A program made the translations under genes and the position numbers. A DNA stretch of 64,000 nt from Erwinia billingiae Eb661 (GTDB lineage Bacteria; Pseudomonadota; Gammaproteobacteria; Enterobacterales; Enterobacteriaceae), in NCBI RefSeq assembly GCF_000196615.1, contig NC_014306.1:4526001-4590000 (forward strand). Direction: 5' to 3'. Positions 22,149 to 31,008 of the stretch are shown one piece after another. The stretch's first letter is position 1; every line of letters starts with the position of its first letter. The notes under the pieces were generated by a model. The model searched no databases. It was not told where the DNA came from and worked only from the letters and a program-made list of their open reading frames with translations.

Positions 22149-22748
22149 ATGCGTATCACCGCCAGGCAAATTACCGGCTTAAAAGTGATCCTGCACCTTG
22201 CGGGTTTTCTTCCTTTACTCTGGTTGCTTCTCTCCATCGACCAGGGCTGGTTCAGCGCCGATCCGGCGAAAGACATACAACATTTTACCGGCAGAATGGC
22301 GTTGAAGTTCCTGCTGGGCTCGCTGCTGATCACCCCGCTGGCACGCTACGGTAAGCAACCGCTGTTGATCCGTGTGCGCCGCCTGCTGGGCCTGTGGTGT
22401 TTTGCCTGGGCGACGCTGCACCTGGTAAGCTATTCAGTGCTGGAGCTGGGCATCAGCAATCTCGGCCTGCTGGGCTCTGAACTGATCTCCCGACCTTACC
22501 TGACGCTGGGCATTATCAGCTGGTTAATTCTCTTATCTCTGGCCCTGACGTCGTTTCAGAAAGCGCAGCGCAAGCTGGGCAAACGCTGGCAAACCCTGCA
22601 TAACGGTATTTACCTGGTGCTGATCCTCGCACCCATCCATTACTTGTGGTCGGTGAAGACTTTCAGTCCACAACCGTGGATTTATGCGCTAATTGCAGCG
22701 ATCTTGCTGGCATGGCGCTACAAAAAGTTTCGCCAGTGGTTTCGTTAA
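22149..22748 (+). CDS. msrQ: Heme-binding membrane subunit MsrQ
   Basis: 199 residues (E. coli YedZ 211), a ferric-reductase-like integral membrane protein with about six helices. It passes electrons from the quinone pool or flavin reductase to MsrP. Candidate heme-ligating histidines lie in the helices around LHLAGF, TLHLVSY and APIHYLW. The ATG at 22149 (MRITARQ) aligns with the E. coli start and lies 2 bp after the msrP stop; a GTG at 22146 overlapping that stop is an alternative. Followed by a terminator. Confidence 0.95.
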   Translation: MRITARQITGLKVILHLAGFLPLLWLLLSIDQGWFSADPAKDIQHFTGRMALKFLLGSLLITPLARYGKQPLLIRVRRLLGLWCFAWATLHLVSYSVLELGISNLGLLGSELISRPYLTLGIISWLILLSLALTSFQKAQRKLGKRWQTLHNGIYLVLILAPIHYLWSVKTFSPQPWIYALIAAILLAWRYKKFRQWFR

Positions 22749-22791
22749 AAACCCGCTTAAGACTGTGTGCCACTCCGCATATCTGGCATTA

Positions 22792-22830
22792 AACCACCTG
22801 CCGTTTTTGCCAGGTGGTTGATAATCTTCG
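22792..22830 (+). terminator. Terminator of msrPQ
   Basis: Perfect 9-bp stem AACCACCTG/CAGGTGGTT (22792-22800, 22811-22819), 10-nt loop, followed by GATAATCTTCG. The T-content after the stem is poor, so it may be a weak terminator. Confidence 0.55.
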
Positions 22831-22850
22831 CTGATACGACCAGTATTTAG

Positions 22851-22878
22851 CTGCGAATTGCCACGAAATCGTTATAAT
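22851..22878 (+). promoter_or_regulatory. Candidate promoter for aroQ-accBC
   Basis: A perfect -10 box TATAAT (22873-22878) with an imperfect -35 CTGCGA (22851-22856) at 16-bp spacing, about 110 bp before aroQ. In E. coli the accBC operon is likewise driven from upstream, with a long leader. Confidence 0.55.
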
Positions 22879-22988
22879 GCCCGACTTCAAACTTGCGAAC
22901 CGACCTAATTTCATCTGGAAAGGTGACAAATGGCGTTTCGCGTTGTATTTTGTGCGATGCCTCAATTATCGCAGGAGATAGCAGCAAG

Positions 22989-23441
22989 ATGACGGATAAG
23001 TTTCACATACTGCTTTTAAACGGTCCCAACCTGAACCTTCTCGGCACACGTGAGCCTGAGAAGTACGGTAAAACGACCCTGGCAGAGATTGTAAGTGACC
23101 TTACCACGCAAGCTGATGCGCTCAACGTGAAGATGAGCCATCTCCAGTCCAATGCGGAACACGCGTTAATTGACCGCATTCATGAGGCGAAAGGCAATGT
23201 CGATTATATCGTCATTAACCCGGCGGCATTCACCCATACCAGCGTAGCGCTTCGGGATGCCCTGCTGGCAGTCAGCATCCCATTCATTGAAGTGCACCTG
23301 TCGAATGTGCATGCTCGCGAGCCTTTCCGTCATCATTCATATCTTTCTGATATTGCTGCCGGCGTAATCTGTGGACTTGGTGTCGACGGTTATTCCTGGG
23401 CTTTGCAGACGGCGGTTAAACGCCTGTCACAATCTAATTAA
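22989..23441 (+). CDS. aroQ: 3-Dehydroquinate dehydratase, type II
   Basis: 150 residues, the length of the dodecameric type II dehydroquinase, which dehydrates 3-dehydroquinate to 3-dehydroshikimate in the shikimate pathway. Motifs: [20 protein letters not shown] with the catalytic Tyr (residue about 26) and flexible loop, [17 protein letters not shown], and [21 protein letters not shown] with the catalytic His. E. coli K-12 lacks this enzyme and uses type I AroD, but aroQ next to accBC is common in other gammaproteobacteria such as Erwinia, Yersinia and Pseudomonas. Start at 22989 chosen by family length. Confidence 0.96.
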   Translation: MTDKFHILLLNGPNLNLLGTREPEKYGKTTLAEIVSDLTTQADALNVKMSHLQSNAEHALIDRIHEAKGNVDYIVINPAAFTHTSVALRDALLAVSIPFIEVHLSNVHAREPFRHHSYLSDIAAGVICGLGVDGYSWALQTAVKRLSQSN

Positions 23442-23462
23442 ACAGAGTACGGAACCACACTC

Positions 23463-23933
23463 ATGGATATTCGTAAGATTAAAAAACTGATCGAACTGGT
23501 TGAAGAATCAGGCATTTCTGAACTGGAAATTTCTGAAGGTGAAGAGTCTGTTCGCATCAGTCGCGCACCGGCCAACACGGGCTACCCAATGATGCAGCAC
23601 TATGCTGCACCGATGATGCAGCAGCAGCCTGCGCTGGCTAACGCCGTCGCACCTGCAACTGCACCAGCGATGGAAGCTCCGGCTGCAGCCGAGATCAGTG
23701 GCCACATCGTACGTTCACCAATGGTGGGCACTTTCTACCGTACCCCAAGCCCGGACGCTAAAGCGTTTGTGGAAGTGGGTCAGAAAGTTAACGCTGGCGA
23801 CACTCTGTGCATCGTTGAAGCGATGAAAATGATGAACCAGATCGAAGCCGATAAATCCGGCGTAGTAAAAGCGATCCTGGTTGAAAGCGGCCAACCCGTT
23901 GAATTTGACGAGCCGCTGGTAGTCATCGAATAA
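23463..23933 (+). CDS. accB: Biotin carboxyl carrier protein of acetyl-CoA carboxylase
   Basis: 156 residues (E. coli 156). AccB carries the biotin that shuttles CO2 from AccC to the AccAD transferase in malonyl-CoA synthesis. An N-terminal domain (about 1-35) is followed by an Ala/Pro/Met/Gln-rich linker (about 36-76) and a C-terminal biotinyl domain; the biotinylated lysine is Lys122 in VEAMKMMNQ. It sits 11 bp before accC, the usual operon. Confidence 0.98.
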   Translation: MDIRKIKKLIELVEESGISELEISEGEESVRISRAPANTGYPMMQHYAAPMMQQQPALANAVAPATAPAMEAPAAAEISGHIVRSPMVGTFYRTPSPDAKAFVEVGQKVNAGDTLCIVEAMKMMNQIEADKSGVVKAILVESGQPVEFDEPLVVIE

Positions 23934-23944
23934 CGAGGCGAACC

Positions 23945-25294
23945 ATGCTGGATAAAATTGTAATAGCTAACCGTGGTGAAATCGCGCTGCGCATTCTGCG
24001 TGCCTGTAAAGAGCTGGGCATTAAGACTGTTGCCGTGCATTCAACCGCGGACCGCGATTTGAAACACGTACTGCTGGCAGATGAGACCGTCTGTATTGGT
24101 CCTGCACAGTCCGTAAAAAGCTACCTGAACATCCCTGCCCTGATCTCTGCTGCAGAGATCACCGGTGCGGTGGCAATCCATCCCGGCTACGGCTTCCTGT
24201 CCGAGAATGCGGACTTTGCTGAGCAGGTTGAGCGTTCAGGCTTCATCTTTATCGGCCCGAAAGCTGAAACCATTCGCCTGATGGGTGACAAAGTTTCTGC
24301 AATCAATGCGATGAAGAAAGCTGGCGTACCTTGCGTACCTGGCTCTGACGGCCCGCTGACTGAAGACATGGATAAGAACCGTGCCTTCGGTAAGCAAATC
24401 GGCTACCCGGTAATCATCAAAGCTTCTGGCGGCGGTGGTGGTCGTGGTATGCGCGTTGTGCGTCATGAAAAAGATCTGGAACAGTCCATTAATATGACCC
24501 GTGCTGAAGCCAAAGCGGCTTTCAACAACGATATGGTCTATATGGAAAAATACCTGGAAAACCCACGCCACATCGAAATTCAGGTGTTGGCGGACGGTCA
24601 GGGCCACGCCGTTTATCTGGCTGAACGTGACTGCTCCATGCAGCGCCGCCACCAGAAAGTGGTGGAAGAGGCTCCAGCACCCGGTATCACTGAAGAGATG
24701 CGTCGCTTTATCGGCGATCGTTGCTCTAAAGCCTGTATCGAAATCGGTTACCGTGGCGCAGGGACTTTCGAGTTCCTGTACGAAAACGGCGAGTTCTACT
24801 TCATCGAGATGAACACCCGTATCCAGGTAGAACACCCGGTTACCGAGATGATCACCGGTGTTGACCTGATCAAAGAGCAGCTGCGTATTGCTGCCGGTCA
24901 GCCTTTGTCGATCAAACAGGAAGACGTGGTGATCCGTGGCCATGCGGTAGAATGCCGTATCAACGCCGAAGATCCGAACACCTTCCTGCCAAGCCCAGGC
25001 AAGATCACCCGCTTCCATGCACCAGGTGGTTTTGGCGTGCGTTGGGAATCGCATATCTACGCTGGCTACACTGTGCCACCGTACTATGACTCCATGATCG
25101 GTAAACTGATCACTTACGGTGAAACCCGTGATGTGGCAATCGCCCGCATGAAAAACGCGTTGGCTGAGCTGATCATCGACGGCATCAAAGTGAACGTTGA
25201 GCTGCAGATGAAGATCATGTCTGACGAAAACTTCCAGCACGGTGGAACCAATATCCACTATCTGGAGAAAAAACTCGGCCTTCAGGAAACCTGA
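23945..25294 (+). CDS. accC: Biotin carboxylase subunit of acetyl-CoA carboxylase
   Basis: 449 residues (E. coli 449), an ATP-grasp enzyme that carboxylates biotin on AccB using ATP and bicarbonate. Visible: N-terminal [14 protein letters not shown], the glycine-rich ATP loop [14 protein letters not shown] (about 159-172), the [13 protein letters not shown] block and [14 protein letters not shown] with metal-binding Glu and catalytic residues (about 288-300). Followed by a strong terminator, so yhdT-panF is a separate unit. Confidence 0.98.
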   Translation: MLDKIVIANRGEIALRILRACKELGIKTVAVHSTADRDLKHVLLADETVCIGPAQSVKSYLNIPALISAAEITGAVAIHPGYGFLSENADFAEQVERSGFIFIGPKAETIRLMGDKVSAINAMKKAGVPCVPGSDGPLTEDMDKNRAFGKQIGYPVIIKASGGGGGRGMRVVRHEKDLEQSINMTRAEAKAAFNNDMVYMEKYLENPRHIEIQVLADGQGHAVYLAERDCSMQRRHQKVVEEAPAPGITEEMRRFIGDRCSKACIEIGYRGAGTFEFLYENGEFYFIEMNTRIQVEHPVTEMITGVDLIKEQLRIAAGQPLSIKQEDVVIRGHAVECRINAEDPNTFLPSPGKITRFHAPGGFGVRWESHIYAGYTVPPYYDSMIGKLITYGETRDVAIARMKNALAELIIDGIKVNVELQMKIMSDENFQHGGTNIHYLEKKLGLQET

Positions 25295-25315
25295 TTAGCC
25301 TGATGTTTTGAAAAA

Positions 25316-25339
25316 AAGGCCGGTCTGACCGGCCTTTTT
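25316..25339 (+). terminator. Terminator of aroQ-accBC
   Basis: GGCCGGT/ACCGGCC stem (25318-25324, 25328-25334) flanked by an A-run before and TTTTTCTTT after. Typical strong intrinsic terminator; the A-tract upstream allows some bidirectional activity. Confidence 0.88.
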
Positions 25340-25366
25340 CTTTGCATTTTTAAGGTGAGGAGAGAG

Positions 25367-25603
25367 ATGGACAAGCGCTTCGTTCAGGCTCATCGCGAGG
25401 CTCGCTGGTCATTCTGGCTGGCTGTAGCCTATCTTATTGCCTGGTCGCTGATGGCCTGGCTACCGGATGATAAACAAGGCATTACCGGGCTACCACACTG
25501 GTTTGAAATGGCCTGTCTGCTGGTTCCTGCGCTATTTATCCTGCTGTGCTGGCTGATGGTCAGGCTGGTATTTCGTGACATTCCTCTGGAAGATGAAAAG
25601 TGA
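25367..25603 (+). CDS. yhdT: YhdT family small membrane protein
   Basis: 78 residues (E. coli YhdT 80). Two hydrophobic segments (about 16-36 and 47-69) predict an inner-membrane hairpin protein of the DUF997 family. It is almost always found just before panF, and here its TGA overlaps the GTG of panF (GTGA), implying translational coupling; a role in pantothenate symporter assembly or function is only inferred. The start MDKRFVQAHREAR matches E. coli and has a GGAGAG site. Confidence 0.92.
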   Translation: MDKRFVQAHREARWSFWLAVAYLIAWSLMAWLPDDKQGITGLPHWFEMACLLVPALFILLCWLMVRLVFRDIPLEDEK

Positions 25604-27051
25604 AACTTCAAATCATCCTGCCGCTTATTGCCTATCTGCTGCTGGTCGCCGGCCTCTCTGTGTATGCCATGCGTAAGCGCCGTGAAGGCAGCTTTCTGAC
25701 TGAATATTTCCTCGGTAGCCGATCGATGGGCGGCTTTGTGCTGGCCATGACCATGGCGACGACATACATCAGCGCCAGTTCGTTTATTGGCGGACCCGGT
25801 GCGGCCTATAAATATGGGCTGGGTTGGGTACTGCTGTCGATGGTACAGGTCCCCGCCGTCTGGCTTTCGCTGGGCGTATTGGGGAAAAAATTCGCTATCC
25901 TCGCCCGACGTTACAACGCGGTTACCCTCAACGATATGCTTTATGCCCGTTATCGCAGTCCGTTACTGGTGTGGTTCGCCAGCCTCAGCCTGCTGATCGC
26001 CTTTATCGGCGCCATGACCGTGCAATTTGTCGGTGGCGCGCGCCTTCTGGAAACCGCCGCAGGCATTCCCTACGATACCGGGTTGCTGATATTTGGTGGC
26101 ACCATCGCGCTGTACACCGCTTTTGGCGGCTTCAGGGCCAGCGTGCTGAATGATGCCATGCAAGGTGTGGTGATGCTGGCAGGTACCTTCCTGCTGCTGT
26201 TTGCGGTGGTCCATGCCGCGGGCGGTATGCACAGTGCCGTCGATAAGCTTCAGCATATTGATCCCCAGCTGGTGTCCGCCAGTGGCGTTGACCATATTCT
26301 CAGCCCGACCTTCCTGGCGTCGTTTTCGGTGCTGGTCTGTTTCGGCGTGATCGGCCTGCCGCATACCGCGGTGCGCTGCATCTCCTATAAAGACAGCAAG
26401 GCGGTCCACCGCGGGATCATTATTGGTACCATCGTGGTCACGATTCTGATGTTTGGCATGCATCTGGCGGGCGCGCTTGGACGGGCGGTGATGCCTGACC
26501 TGGCAATCCCGGACCAGGTGATCCCAACGCTGATGATCCACGTTCTGCCGCCCGTCGCTGCCGGGATCTTCCTGGCGGCACCGATGGCGGCGATCATGTC
26601 GACCATCAACGCGCAACTGCTGCAATCATCGGCGACGATCGTCAAAGATCTCTATTTGCGCCTCTATCCACAGCAGATGGACAATGAGCCGCTGCTGAAG
26701 AAGATGTCAGGCGTGATCACGCTGTTGCTTGGCCTGCTGCTGCTGCTGGCCGCGTGGAATCCACCTGAAATGATCATCTGGCTCAATCTGCTGGCCTTTG
26801 GTGGGCTTGAAGCGGTCTTCCTCTGGCCGCTGGTCCTCGGGTTATACTGGGAAAAAGCCAATGCCACTGGCGCGCTCAGTAGCATGATTATGGGTGCGGG
26901 TTGTTATACGCTGCTGGCCAGTTTTTCGCTGCAGCCATGGGGATTCCACCCGATCGTGCCCTCACTGATCCTGAGTCTGATTGCCTTTGTCGTTGGAAAC
27001 CGTTTTGGCCATGCCGCTGCCCCGTCAGCGCAGGCTTCCACCCCTGTTTGA
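25600..27051 (+). CDS. panF: Sodium/pantothenate symporter
   Basis: 483 residues (E. coli 483), sodium:solute symporter family with about 13 membrane helices. It takes up pantothenate (vitamin B5, the coenzyme A precursor) with sodium. Conserved stretches: YFLGSRSMGGFVLAMT, SASSFIGGPGAAYKYGLGW, LYTAFGGFRASVLND, CFGVIGLPHTAVRC and GIFLAAPMAAIMSTINAQLL. The GTG start at 25600 overlaps the yhdT stop. prmA follows 15 bp downstream. Confidence 0.97.
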   Translation: MKLQIILPLIAYLLLVAGLSVYAMRKRREGSFLTEYFLGSRSMGGFVLAMTMATTYISASSFIGGPGAAYKYGLGWVLLSMVQVPAVWLSLGVLGKKFAILARRYNAVTLNDMLYARYRSPLLVWFASLSLLIAFIGAMTVQFVGGARLLETAAGIPYDTGLLIFGGTIALYTAFGGFRASVLNDAMQGVVMLAGTFLLLFAVVHAAGGMHSAVDKLQHIDPQLVSASGVDHILSPTFLASFSVLVCFGVIGLPHTAVRCISYKDSKAVHRGIIIGTIVVTILMFGMHLAGALGRAVMPDLAIPDQVIPTLMIHVLPPVAAGIFLAAPMAAIMSTINAQLLQSSATIVKDLYLRLYPQQMDNEPLLKKMSGVITLLLGLLLLLAAWNPPEMIIWLNLLAFGGLEAVFLWPLVLGLYWEKANATGALSSMIMGAGCYTLLASFSLQPWGFHPIVPSLILSLIAFVVGNRFGHAAAPSAQASTPV

Positions 27052-27066
27052 ATAAAGAGAATTGCC

Positions 27067-27948
27067 ATGCCCTGGATACAGATGAAAATTAATACCACCG
27101 GCGCTCAGGCTGAAGAGCTGGGCGATGCGCTGATCGAGAACGGGGCTGTCTCGGTCACGTTTCAGGACACGCATGACAACCCGGTGTTCGAGCCCTTACC
27201 CGGCGAAACGCTGCTGTGGGGCGATACCGATGCGATCGGCTTATTTGATGCTGAAACCGATATGGATCTGGTAGTGATTGGCTTAGAAGCCTGTCCTCTG
27301 CTGGGCAGCGGCTTCGCCCACAAAATTGAACAGATCGAAGATAAAGACTGGGAACGTGAGTGGATGGTCAACTTCCATCCGATGCGTTTTGGTCAGCGTC
27401 TGTGGATCTGCCCAAGCTGGCGCGACGTGCCGGACCCGGAGGCGGTAAACGTGATGCTCGATCCTGGCCTGGCTTTCGGTACGGGTACGCATCCTACCAC
27501 TTCAATGTGCCTGACCTGGCTTGATGGTCTGGATCTGCAAGGCAAAACGGTGATCGACTTTGGCTGCGGTTCCGGCATTCTGGCGATCGCCGCACTGAAG
27601 CTGGGTGCCGCCAGCGCGATAGGGATCGATATCGATCCTCAGGCGATCCAGGCTAGCCGTGACAACGCTGAACGTAATGGCGTCTCTGATCGCCTCTCGC
27701 TGTATCTGCCGCATGAGCAGCCAGATAATCTGAGTGCCGATGTGGTGGTGGCTAACATCCTTGCAGGCCCATTACGCGAGCTGGCACCGCTGATTAGCGT
27801 CCTGCCGGTGAAGGGCGGCTCTCTGGGTTTGTCAGGCGTACTGGCAAGCCAGGCTGAAAGTGTTTGTGAAGCCTATCAGGAGCTGTTCATCCTTGATCCG
27901 GTAGCAGAAAAAGAAGAGTGGTGTCGGATTACGGGCATCAAAGCCTGA
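27067..27948 (+). CDS. prmA: Ribosomal protein L11 methyltransferase
   Basis: 293 residues (E. coli 293). PrmA trimethylates L11 at its N-terminal alanine and two lysines, using S-adenosylmethionine. The N-terminal substrate-recognition domain is about residues 1-55; the class I methyltransferase domain has motif [16 protein letters not shown] (about 163-177), motif [12 protein letters not shown] and the catalytic motif [11 protein letters not shown]. The panF-prmA pairing is conserved in enterobacteria. Confidence 0.97.
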   Translation: MPWIQMKINTTGAQAEELGDALIENGAVSVTFQDTHDNPVFEPLPGETLLWGDTDAIGLFDAETDMDLVVIGLEACPLLGSGFAHKIEQIEDKDWEREWMVNFHPMRFGQRLWICPSWRDVPDPEAVNVMLDPGLAFGTGTHPTTSMCLTWLDGLDLQGKTVIDFGCGSGILAIAALKLGAASAIGIDIDPQAIQASRDNAERNGVSDRLSLYLPHEQPDNLSADVVVANILAGPLRELAPLISVLPVKGGSLGLSGVLASQAESVCEAYQELFILDPVAEKEEWCRITGIKA

Positions 27949-27994
27949 GATGTTAACAAAAGGTGAGATCGTCTGGTTTTGATGATTTCATCCG

Positions 27995-28030
27995 TCACAT
28001 GTCTCGTTATCCGGGGCATGTGATGCCTTT
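27995..28030 (+). terminator. Terminator of panF-prmA
   Basis: Perfect 7-bp arms TCACATG/CATGTGA (27995-28001, 28017-28023), extended inward by four G-C and G-U pairs, then TGCCTTTTATC. It lies 47 bp after the prmA stop. Confidence 0.7.
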
Positions 28031-28184
28031 TATCTGGCTGTTTAGCCTATAAAAAAAGAAAAATATTTGTTCGTAATTTAATCGCTTTTTATTAAGCGAT
28101 TGAATTTAATCATTAAAATAATTTACCCCTAACGGATATCTCTACCAGCACCCCGTAAGCCGGTGGATTGTTCAAAGTTTGGCC
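28031..28184. promoter_or_regulatory. AT-rich region upstream of dusB-fis
   Basis: A strongly AT-rich stretch before the fis-type promoter, with many A and T tracts. It contains a perfect hairpin or dyad AATCGCTT-N6-AAGCGATT (28080-28101). Fis and IHF sites are known upstream and downstream of the E. coli promoter; I cannot assign exact sites here. No gene is present. Confidence 0.5.
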
Positions 28185-28213
28185 TTTCATCTTCGACAGA
28201 AAATGCGTAATAT
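28185..28213 (+). promoter_or_regulatory. dusB-fis promoter with GC-rich discriminator
   Basis: TTTCAT (28185-28190), 17 bp, TAATAT (28208-28213), then ACGCCGCC. The arrangement and bases match the E. coli fis promoter, whose poor -35 and GC-rich discriminator give growth-rate and stringent (ppGpp/DksA) control. The dusB ATG follows 38 bp later. Confidence 0.75.
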
Positions 28214-28251
28214 ACGCCGCCTTGCGGACACACTATGGTCACTTTTATTTC

Positions 28252-29217
28252 ATGCGCATTGGAAACCACCAGCTTCGTAATCGTCTGATTGCCGCGCCAA
28301 TGGCCGGGATAACCGACAGACCGTTCCGGACCCTTTGTTATGCAATGGGCGCTGGTATGACCGTTTCCGAGATGATGTCGTCTAACCCTGAAGTCTGGGC
28401 GACGGACAAATCCCGGTTGCGCATGGTTCACAGTGATGAGCCCGGTATTCGTACCGTGCAAATTGCAGGTTGTGACCCTCATGAGATGGCTGAAGCAGCG
28501 CGTATCAACGCTTTATCTGGCGCGCAGGTGATTGACATCAACATGGGATGTCCAGCCAAAAAAGTGAATCGCAAACTGGCGGGCTCTGCCCTGCTGCAAC
28601 ACCCTGAGCTGGTGAAGTCTATCCTGCTGGCGGTGGTTGATGCAGTGGACGTTCCCGTTACGCTGAAGATTCGCACTGGCTGGGATCCAGACAACCGTAA
28701 TTGTGTTGAAATTGCCCAATTGGCTGAACGCTGCGGTATTCAGGCCCTGACCATCCACGGACGCACTCGCGCGTGTTTGTTCAACGGCGAAGCTGAATAT
28801 GACAGCATTCGGACAGTTAAGCAGAATGTCTCCATTCCCGTTATCGCGAATGGCGACATCACTGACCCGCATAAAGCCAGAGCCGTGCTCGACTATACGG
28901 GGGCTGATGCCCTGATGATAGGACGTGCGGCTCAGGGAAGACCTTGGATCTTCCGGGAAATCCAGCATTATCTGGACACTGGGGAGCTGCTGGCACCGAT
29001 GCCCTTAGCTGAAGTAAAGCGCTTGCTCATCGGGCACCTACGGGAACTGCACGACTTTTATGGTCACCGCAAAGGATACCGTATTGCCCGGAAGCACGTC
29101 TCCTGGTATCTCCAGGAGCATGCCCCAAACGACCAGTTTCGGCGCACATTCAACGCCATAGAGGATGCCAGCGAACAGCTGGAGGCGTTGGAAGCATACT
29201 TCGAAAATCTTGCCTAA
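28252..29217 (+). CDS. dusB: tRNA-dihydrouridine synthase B
   Basis: 321 residues (E. coli 321), FMN enzyme that reduces uridine 17 of tRNAs to dihydrouridine. TIM-barrel N-terminal domain with [15 protein letters not shown], the catalytic Cys in [21 protein letters not shown] (about residue 100), FMN phosphate-binding [18 protein letters not shown], then the helical C-terminal domain. Start at 28252 ([12 protein letters not shown]) matches E. coli. First gene of the dusB-fis operon; its translation start region is known in E. coli to favour fis expression. Confidence 0.97.
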   Translation: MRIGNHQLRNRLIAAPMAGITDRPFRTLCYAMGAGMTVSEMMSSNPEVWATDKSRLRMVHSDEPGIRTVQIAGCDPHEMAEAARINALSGAQVIDINMGCPAKKVNRKLAGSALLQHPELVKSILLAVVDAVDVPVTLKIRTGWDPDNRNCVEIAQLAERCGIQALTIHGRTRACLFNGEAEYDSIRTVKQNVSIPVIANGDITDPHKARAVLDYTGADALMIGRAAQGRPWIFREIQHYLDTGELLAPMPLAEVKRLLIGHLRELHDFYGHRKGYRIARKHVSWYLQEHAPNDQFRRTFNAIEDASEQLEALEAYFENLA

Positions 29218-29241
29218 TAGAAATAAAGAGCTGACAGAACT

Positions 29242-29538
29242 ATGTTCGAACAACGCGTAAATTCTGACGTACTGACCGTATCTACCGTAAACTCACAGGA
29301 TCAGGTGACTCAAAAGCCACTGCGTGATTCGGTCAAACAGGCACTGAAGAACTATTTTGCTCAACTGAATGGTCAGGATGTGAATGACCTGTATGAGCTG
29401 GTTTTGGCTGAAGTAGAACAGCCATTGTTGGACATGGTGATGCAATACACCCGTGGCAACCAGACCCGTGCGGCCCTGATGATGGGCATCAACCGTGGTA
29501 CGCTGCGTAAGAAACTGAAAAAATACGGCATGAACTAA
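29242..29538 (+). CDS. fis: Nucleoid protein Fis
   Basis: 98 residues; I cannot find a difference from the E. coli Fis sequence as I recall it. The homodimer bends DNA, activates rRNA and tRNA promoters and aids site-specific recombination. N-terminal beta-hairpin arms (about 1-26) contact invertases; the dimer helices are central and the C-terminal helix-turn-helix is about residues 74-95 ([23 protein letters not shown]). 24 bp downstream of dusB; a strong terminator follows. Confidence 0.99.
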
Positions 29539-29559
29539 GTTTCGGTTCATTGTGTTGGA

Positions 29560-29588
29560 GGCGCTACCATTCGTTAGCGCCTTTTTTA
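29560..29588 (+). terminator. Terminator of dusB-fis
   Basis: GGCGCTA/TAGCGCC stem (29560-29566, 29575-29581) with an 8-nt loop and a run of six T's. Confidence 0.88.
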
Positions 29589-29739
29589 TTGCCTTTTTTC
29601 AGGCCCAGAATTATCCGGATCGTGTAAAGTAAACCTTTCTGGCTCAACTTCCTGTCCGTGATGTTGTCGAAGTTTTTGTATCGCTGATGATTTGCGTCTC
29701 TATGCGCTACATACCCTATGCACGCTTAAAGAGAGAATT

Positions 29740-30660
29740 ATGAAGTCTTCCCCCCGTTTCACCCGCCGCTTACTGCACCCACGTTACTGGATAACCTGGA
29801 TCGGACTGGGAATTCTGTTTTTGCTGGTTCAGCTCCCTTTTCCTCTGCTGGAAAAACTGGGCACCTGGATGGGCCGGACCTCGATGCGGTTCCTCAAGCG
29901 CCGGATTCGCATTACCCGCCGCAATCTGGAGCTGTGTTTCCCTGAGATGCCTGCCGATCAGCTTGAACAGCACATCGTAAAGAATTTTGAATCACTGGGT
30001 ATGGGATTACTGGAAACCGGCATGGCCTGGTTCTGGTCGGATCGCCGGGTGAAGCGCTGGTTTACCGTTGAGGGCCTGGATAACCTGAAGGCCGCGCAGG
30101 TAGGTGGACGAGGTGCGCTGATCATTGGCGTTCACTTTATGTCTCTTGAGCTGGGAGGCCGTACGATGGGCCTGTGTCAGCCAATGATGGCCATGTATCG
30201 CCCGCACAACAATAAACTGATGGAATGGGTTCAGACTAAAGGTCGTATGCGCTCTAACAAAGCGATGATCAACCGTCGCGACCTGCGTGGCATGGTGAAT
30301 GCCTTGAAACAGGGCGAAGCCGTATGGTTTGCTCCCGATCAGGATTATGGCCCTAAAGGCAGCGTATTCGCGCCGCTGTTCGCCGTTCCTCAGGCCGCGA
30401 CGACCAGCGGTACCTGGATGATTGCCCGCATGGCTAAACCAGCCATGCTCACCGTTGTCCTGATCCGCAATGATGATGGTAGCGGCTATAAGCTGGTGAT
30501 CCAGCCTGAGCTAAAAGATTACCCTGTCGCGGATGAGCAGCAGGCTGCGGCGTATATGAACCAGGTGATTGAACACGAGATCATGCGTGCGCCCTATCAG
30601 TATCTGTGGCTCCATCGCCGCTTCAAAACCCGTCCCGAGGGTGCCAGCTCCCTTTATTAA
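29740..30660 (+). CDS. lpxP: Palmitoleoyl (LpxL/LpxP-type) lipid A acyltransferase
   Basis: 306 residues. The family transfers a secondary acyl chain from acyl-ACP to Kdo2-lipid IVA. One N-terminal membrane anchor (about 17-35), then the HX4E active-site motif, His132 and Glu137 in GVHFMSLELGGR. Compared from memory with the two E. coli paralogues, the stretches GLDNLKAAQ, HFMSLELGG, MGLCQPMMA.YRPHNN and RMRSNKAMI are LpxP-like rather than LpxL-like; in E. coli LpxP is induced by cold and adds palmitoleate. Start at 29740 has GAGAG upstream. It follows fis, where E. coli has other genes (yhdJ, acrEF). Confidence 0.88.
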   Translation: MKSSPRFTRRLLHPRYWITWIGLGILFLLVQLPFPLLEKLGTWMGRTSMRFLKRRIRITRRNLELCFPEMPADQLEQHIVKNFESLGMGLLETGMAWFWSDRRVKRWFTVEGLDNLKAAQVGGRGALIIGVHFMSLELGGRTMGLCQPMMAMYRPHNNKLMEWVQTKGRMRSNKAMINRRDLRGMVNALKQGEAVWFAPDQDYGPKGSVFAPLFAVPQAATTSGTWMIARMAKPAMLTVVLIRNDDGSGYKLVIQPELKDYPVADEQQAAAYMNQVIEHEIMRAPYQYLWLHRRFKTRPEGASSLY

Positions 30661-30685
30661 ATCTCTTTCTCCCTTCTTTTCAGAA

Positions 30686-30708
30686 CCAGCTCATATTCTA
30701 TGAGCTGG
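30686..30708 (+). terminator. Hairpin after lpxP
   Basis: Perfect 10-bp stem CCAGCTCATA/TATGAGCTGG with a TTC loop, 25 bp after the lpxP stop. It is followed by TCTCGCC rather than a T-run, so it may be a weak terminator or a 3' stability element. The stretch 30661-31008 has no gene; besides this hairpin it holds the transporter promoter elements listed separately. Confidence 0.55.
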
Positions 30709-30783
30709 TCTCGCCGAATTCATTGCAATCTCGTAACATAAAGTACGCTTTTGCTCACATTGCTTCCATATAGTGAAACGCGA

Positions 30784-30830
30784 TGCACCATTTGTGACCA
30801 ATCCACCTGTTTTTGCCCACCCGTAGTGCG
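30784..30830. promoter_or_regulatory. Possible NtrC enhancer sites
   Basis: Two imperfect matches to the NtrC pattern TGCACY-N4-TGGTGCA: TGCACCATTTGTGACCA (30784-30800, left half-site perfect) and TGCCCACCCGTAGTGCG (30814-30830, both halves partly matched). Their centres are 30 bp apart, three helical turns, and they lie about 90-120 bp upstream of the sigma-54 promoter, a normal enhancer distance. Confidence 0.45.
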
Positions 30831-30903
30831 CGATATTAAGCAAACTTTCTGGATGCTTCTAATTATTAGCAAACCTTTCCAACAAATTCAGGGCTCTGCA
30901 ATT

Positions 30904-30920
30904 TTGGCATTACCTTTGCA
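30904..30920 (+). promoter_or_regulatory. Sigma-54 promoter of the amino-acid transporter operon
   Basis: TTGGCATTACCTTTGCA has the invariant GG and GC of the -24/-12 elements exactly 10 bp apart (GG 30906-30907, GC 30918-30919) and otherwise matches TGGCAY-N5-TTGCW in full. Transcription would begin near 30930, about 80 bp before the aapJ start. Confidence 0.78.
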
Positions 30921-31008
30921 GTGTCGTGGATGGCTTCGGCCACAGACAGGAAAAGTGCACCACAGCGTGCGTTAAACATAATAATGATTTCGCCACACAG
31001 GATGCTTT

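Noticed and set aside
23580..23660. Repetitive ATGATGCAGCA-like stretch in accB
   Set aside because: It encodes the Met/Gln/Ala/Pro-rich linker of the biotin carrier protein and is ordinary low-complexity coding DNA.
24236..25258. Long minus-strand open frame (340 codons) opposite accC
   Set aside because: It lies wholly antisense to accC, whose protein is complete and highly conserved; the composition is His/Phe/Val-rich as expected for a mirror of a codon-biased gene, and there is no ribosome site.
25963..26625. Minus-strand open frame (220 codons) inside panF
   Set aside because: Rich in His, Gln, Arg and Asp, the mirror of hydrophobic codons in a membrane protein; antisense shadow.
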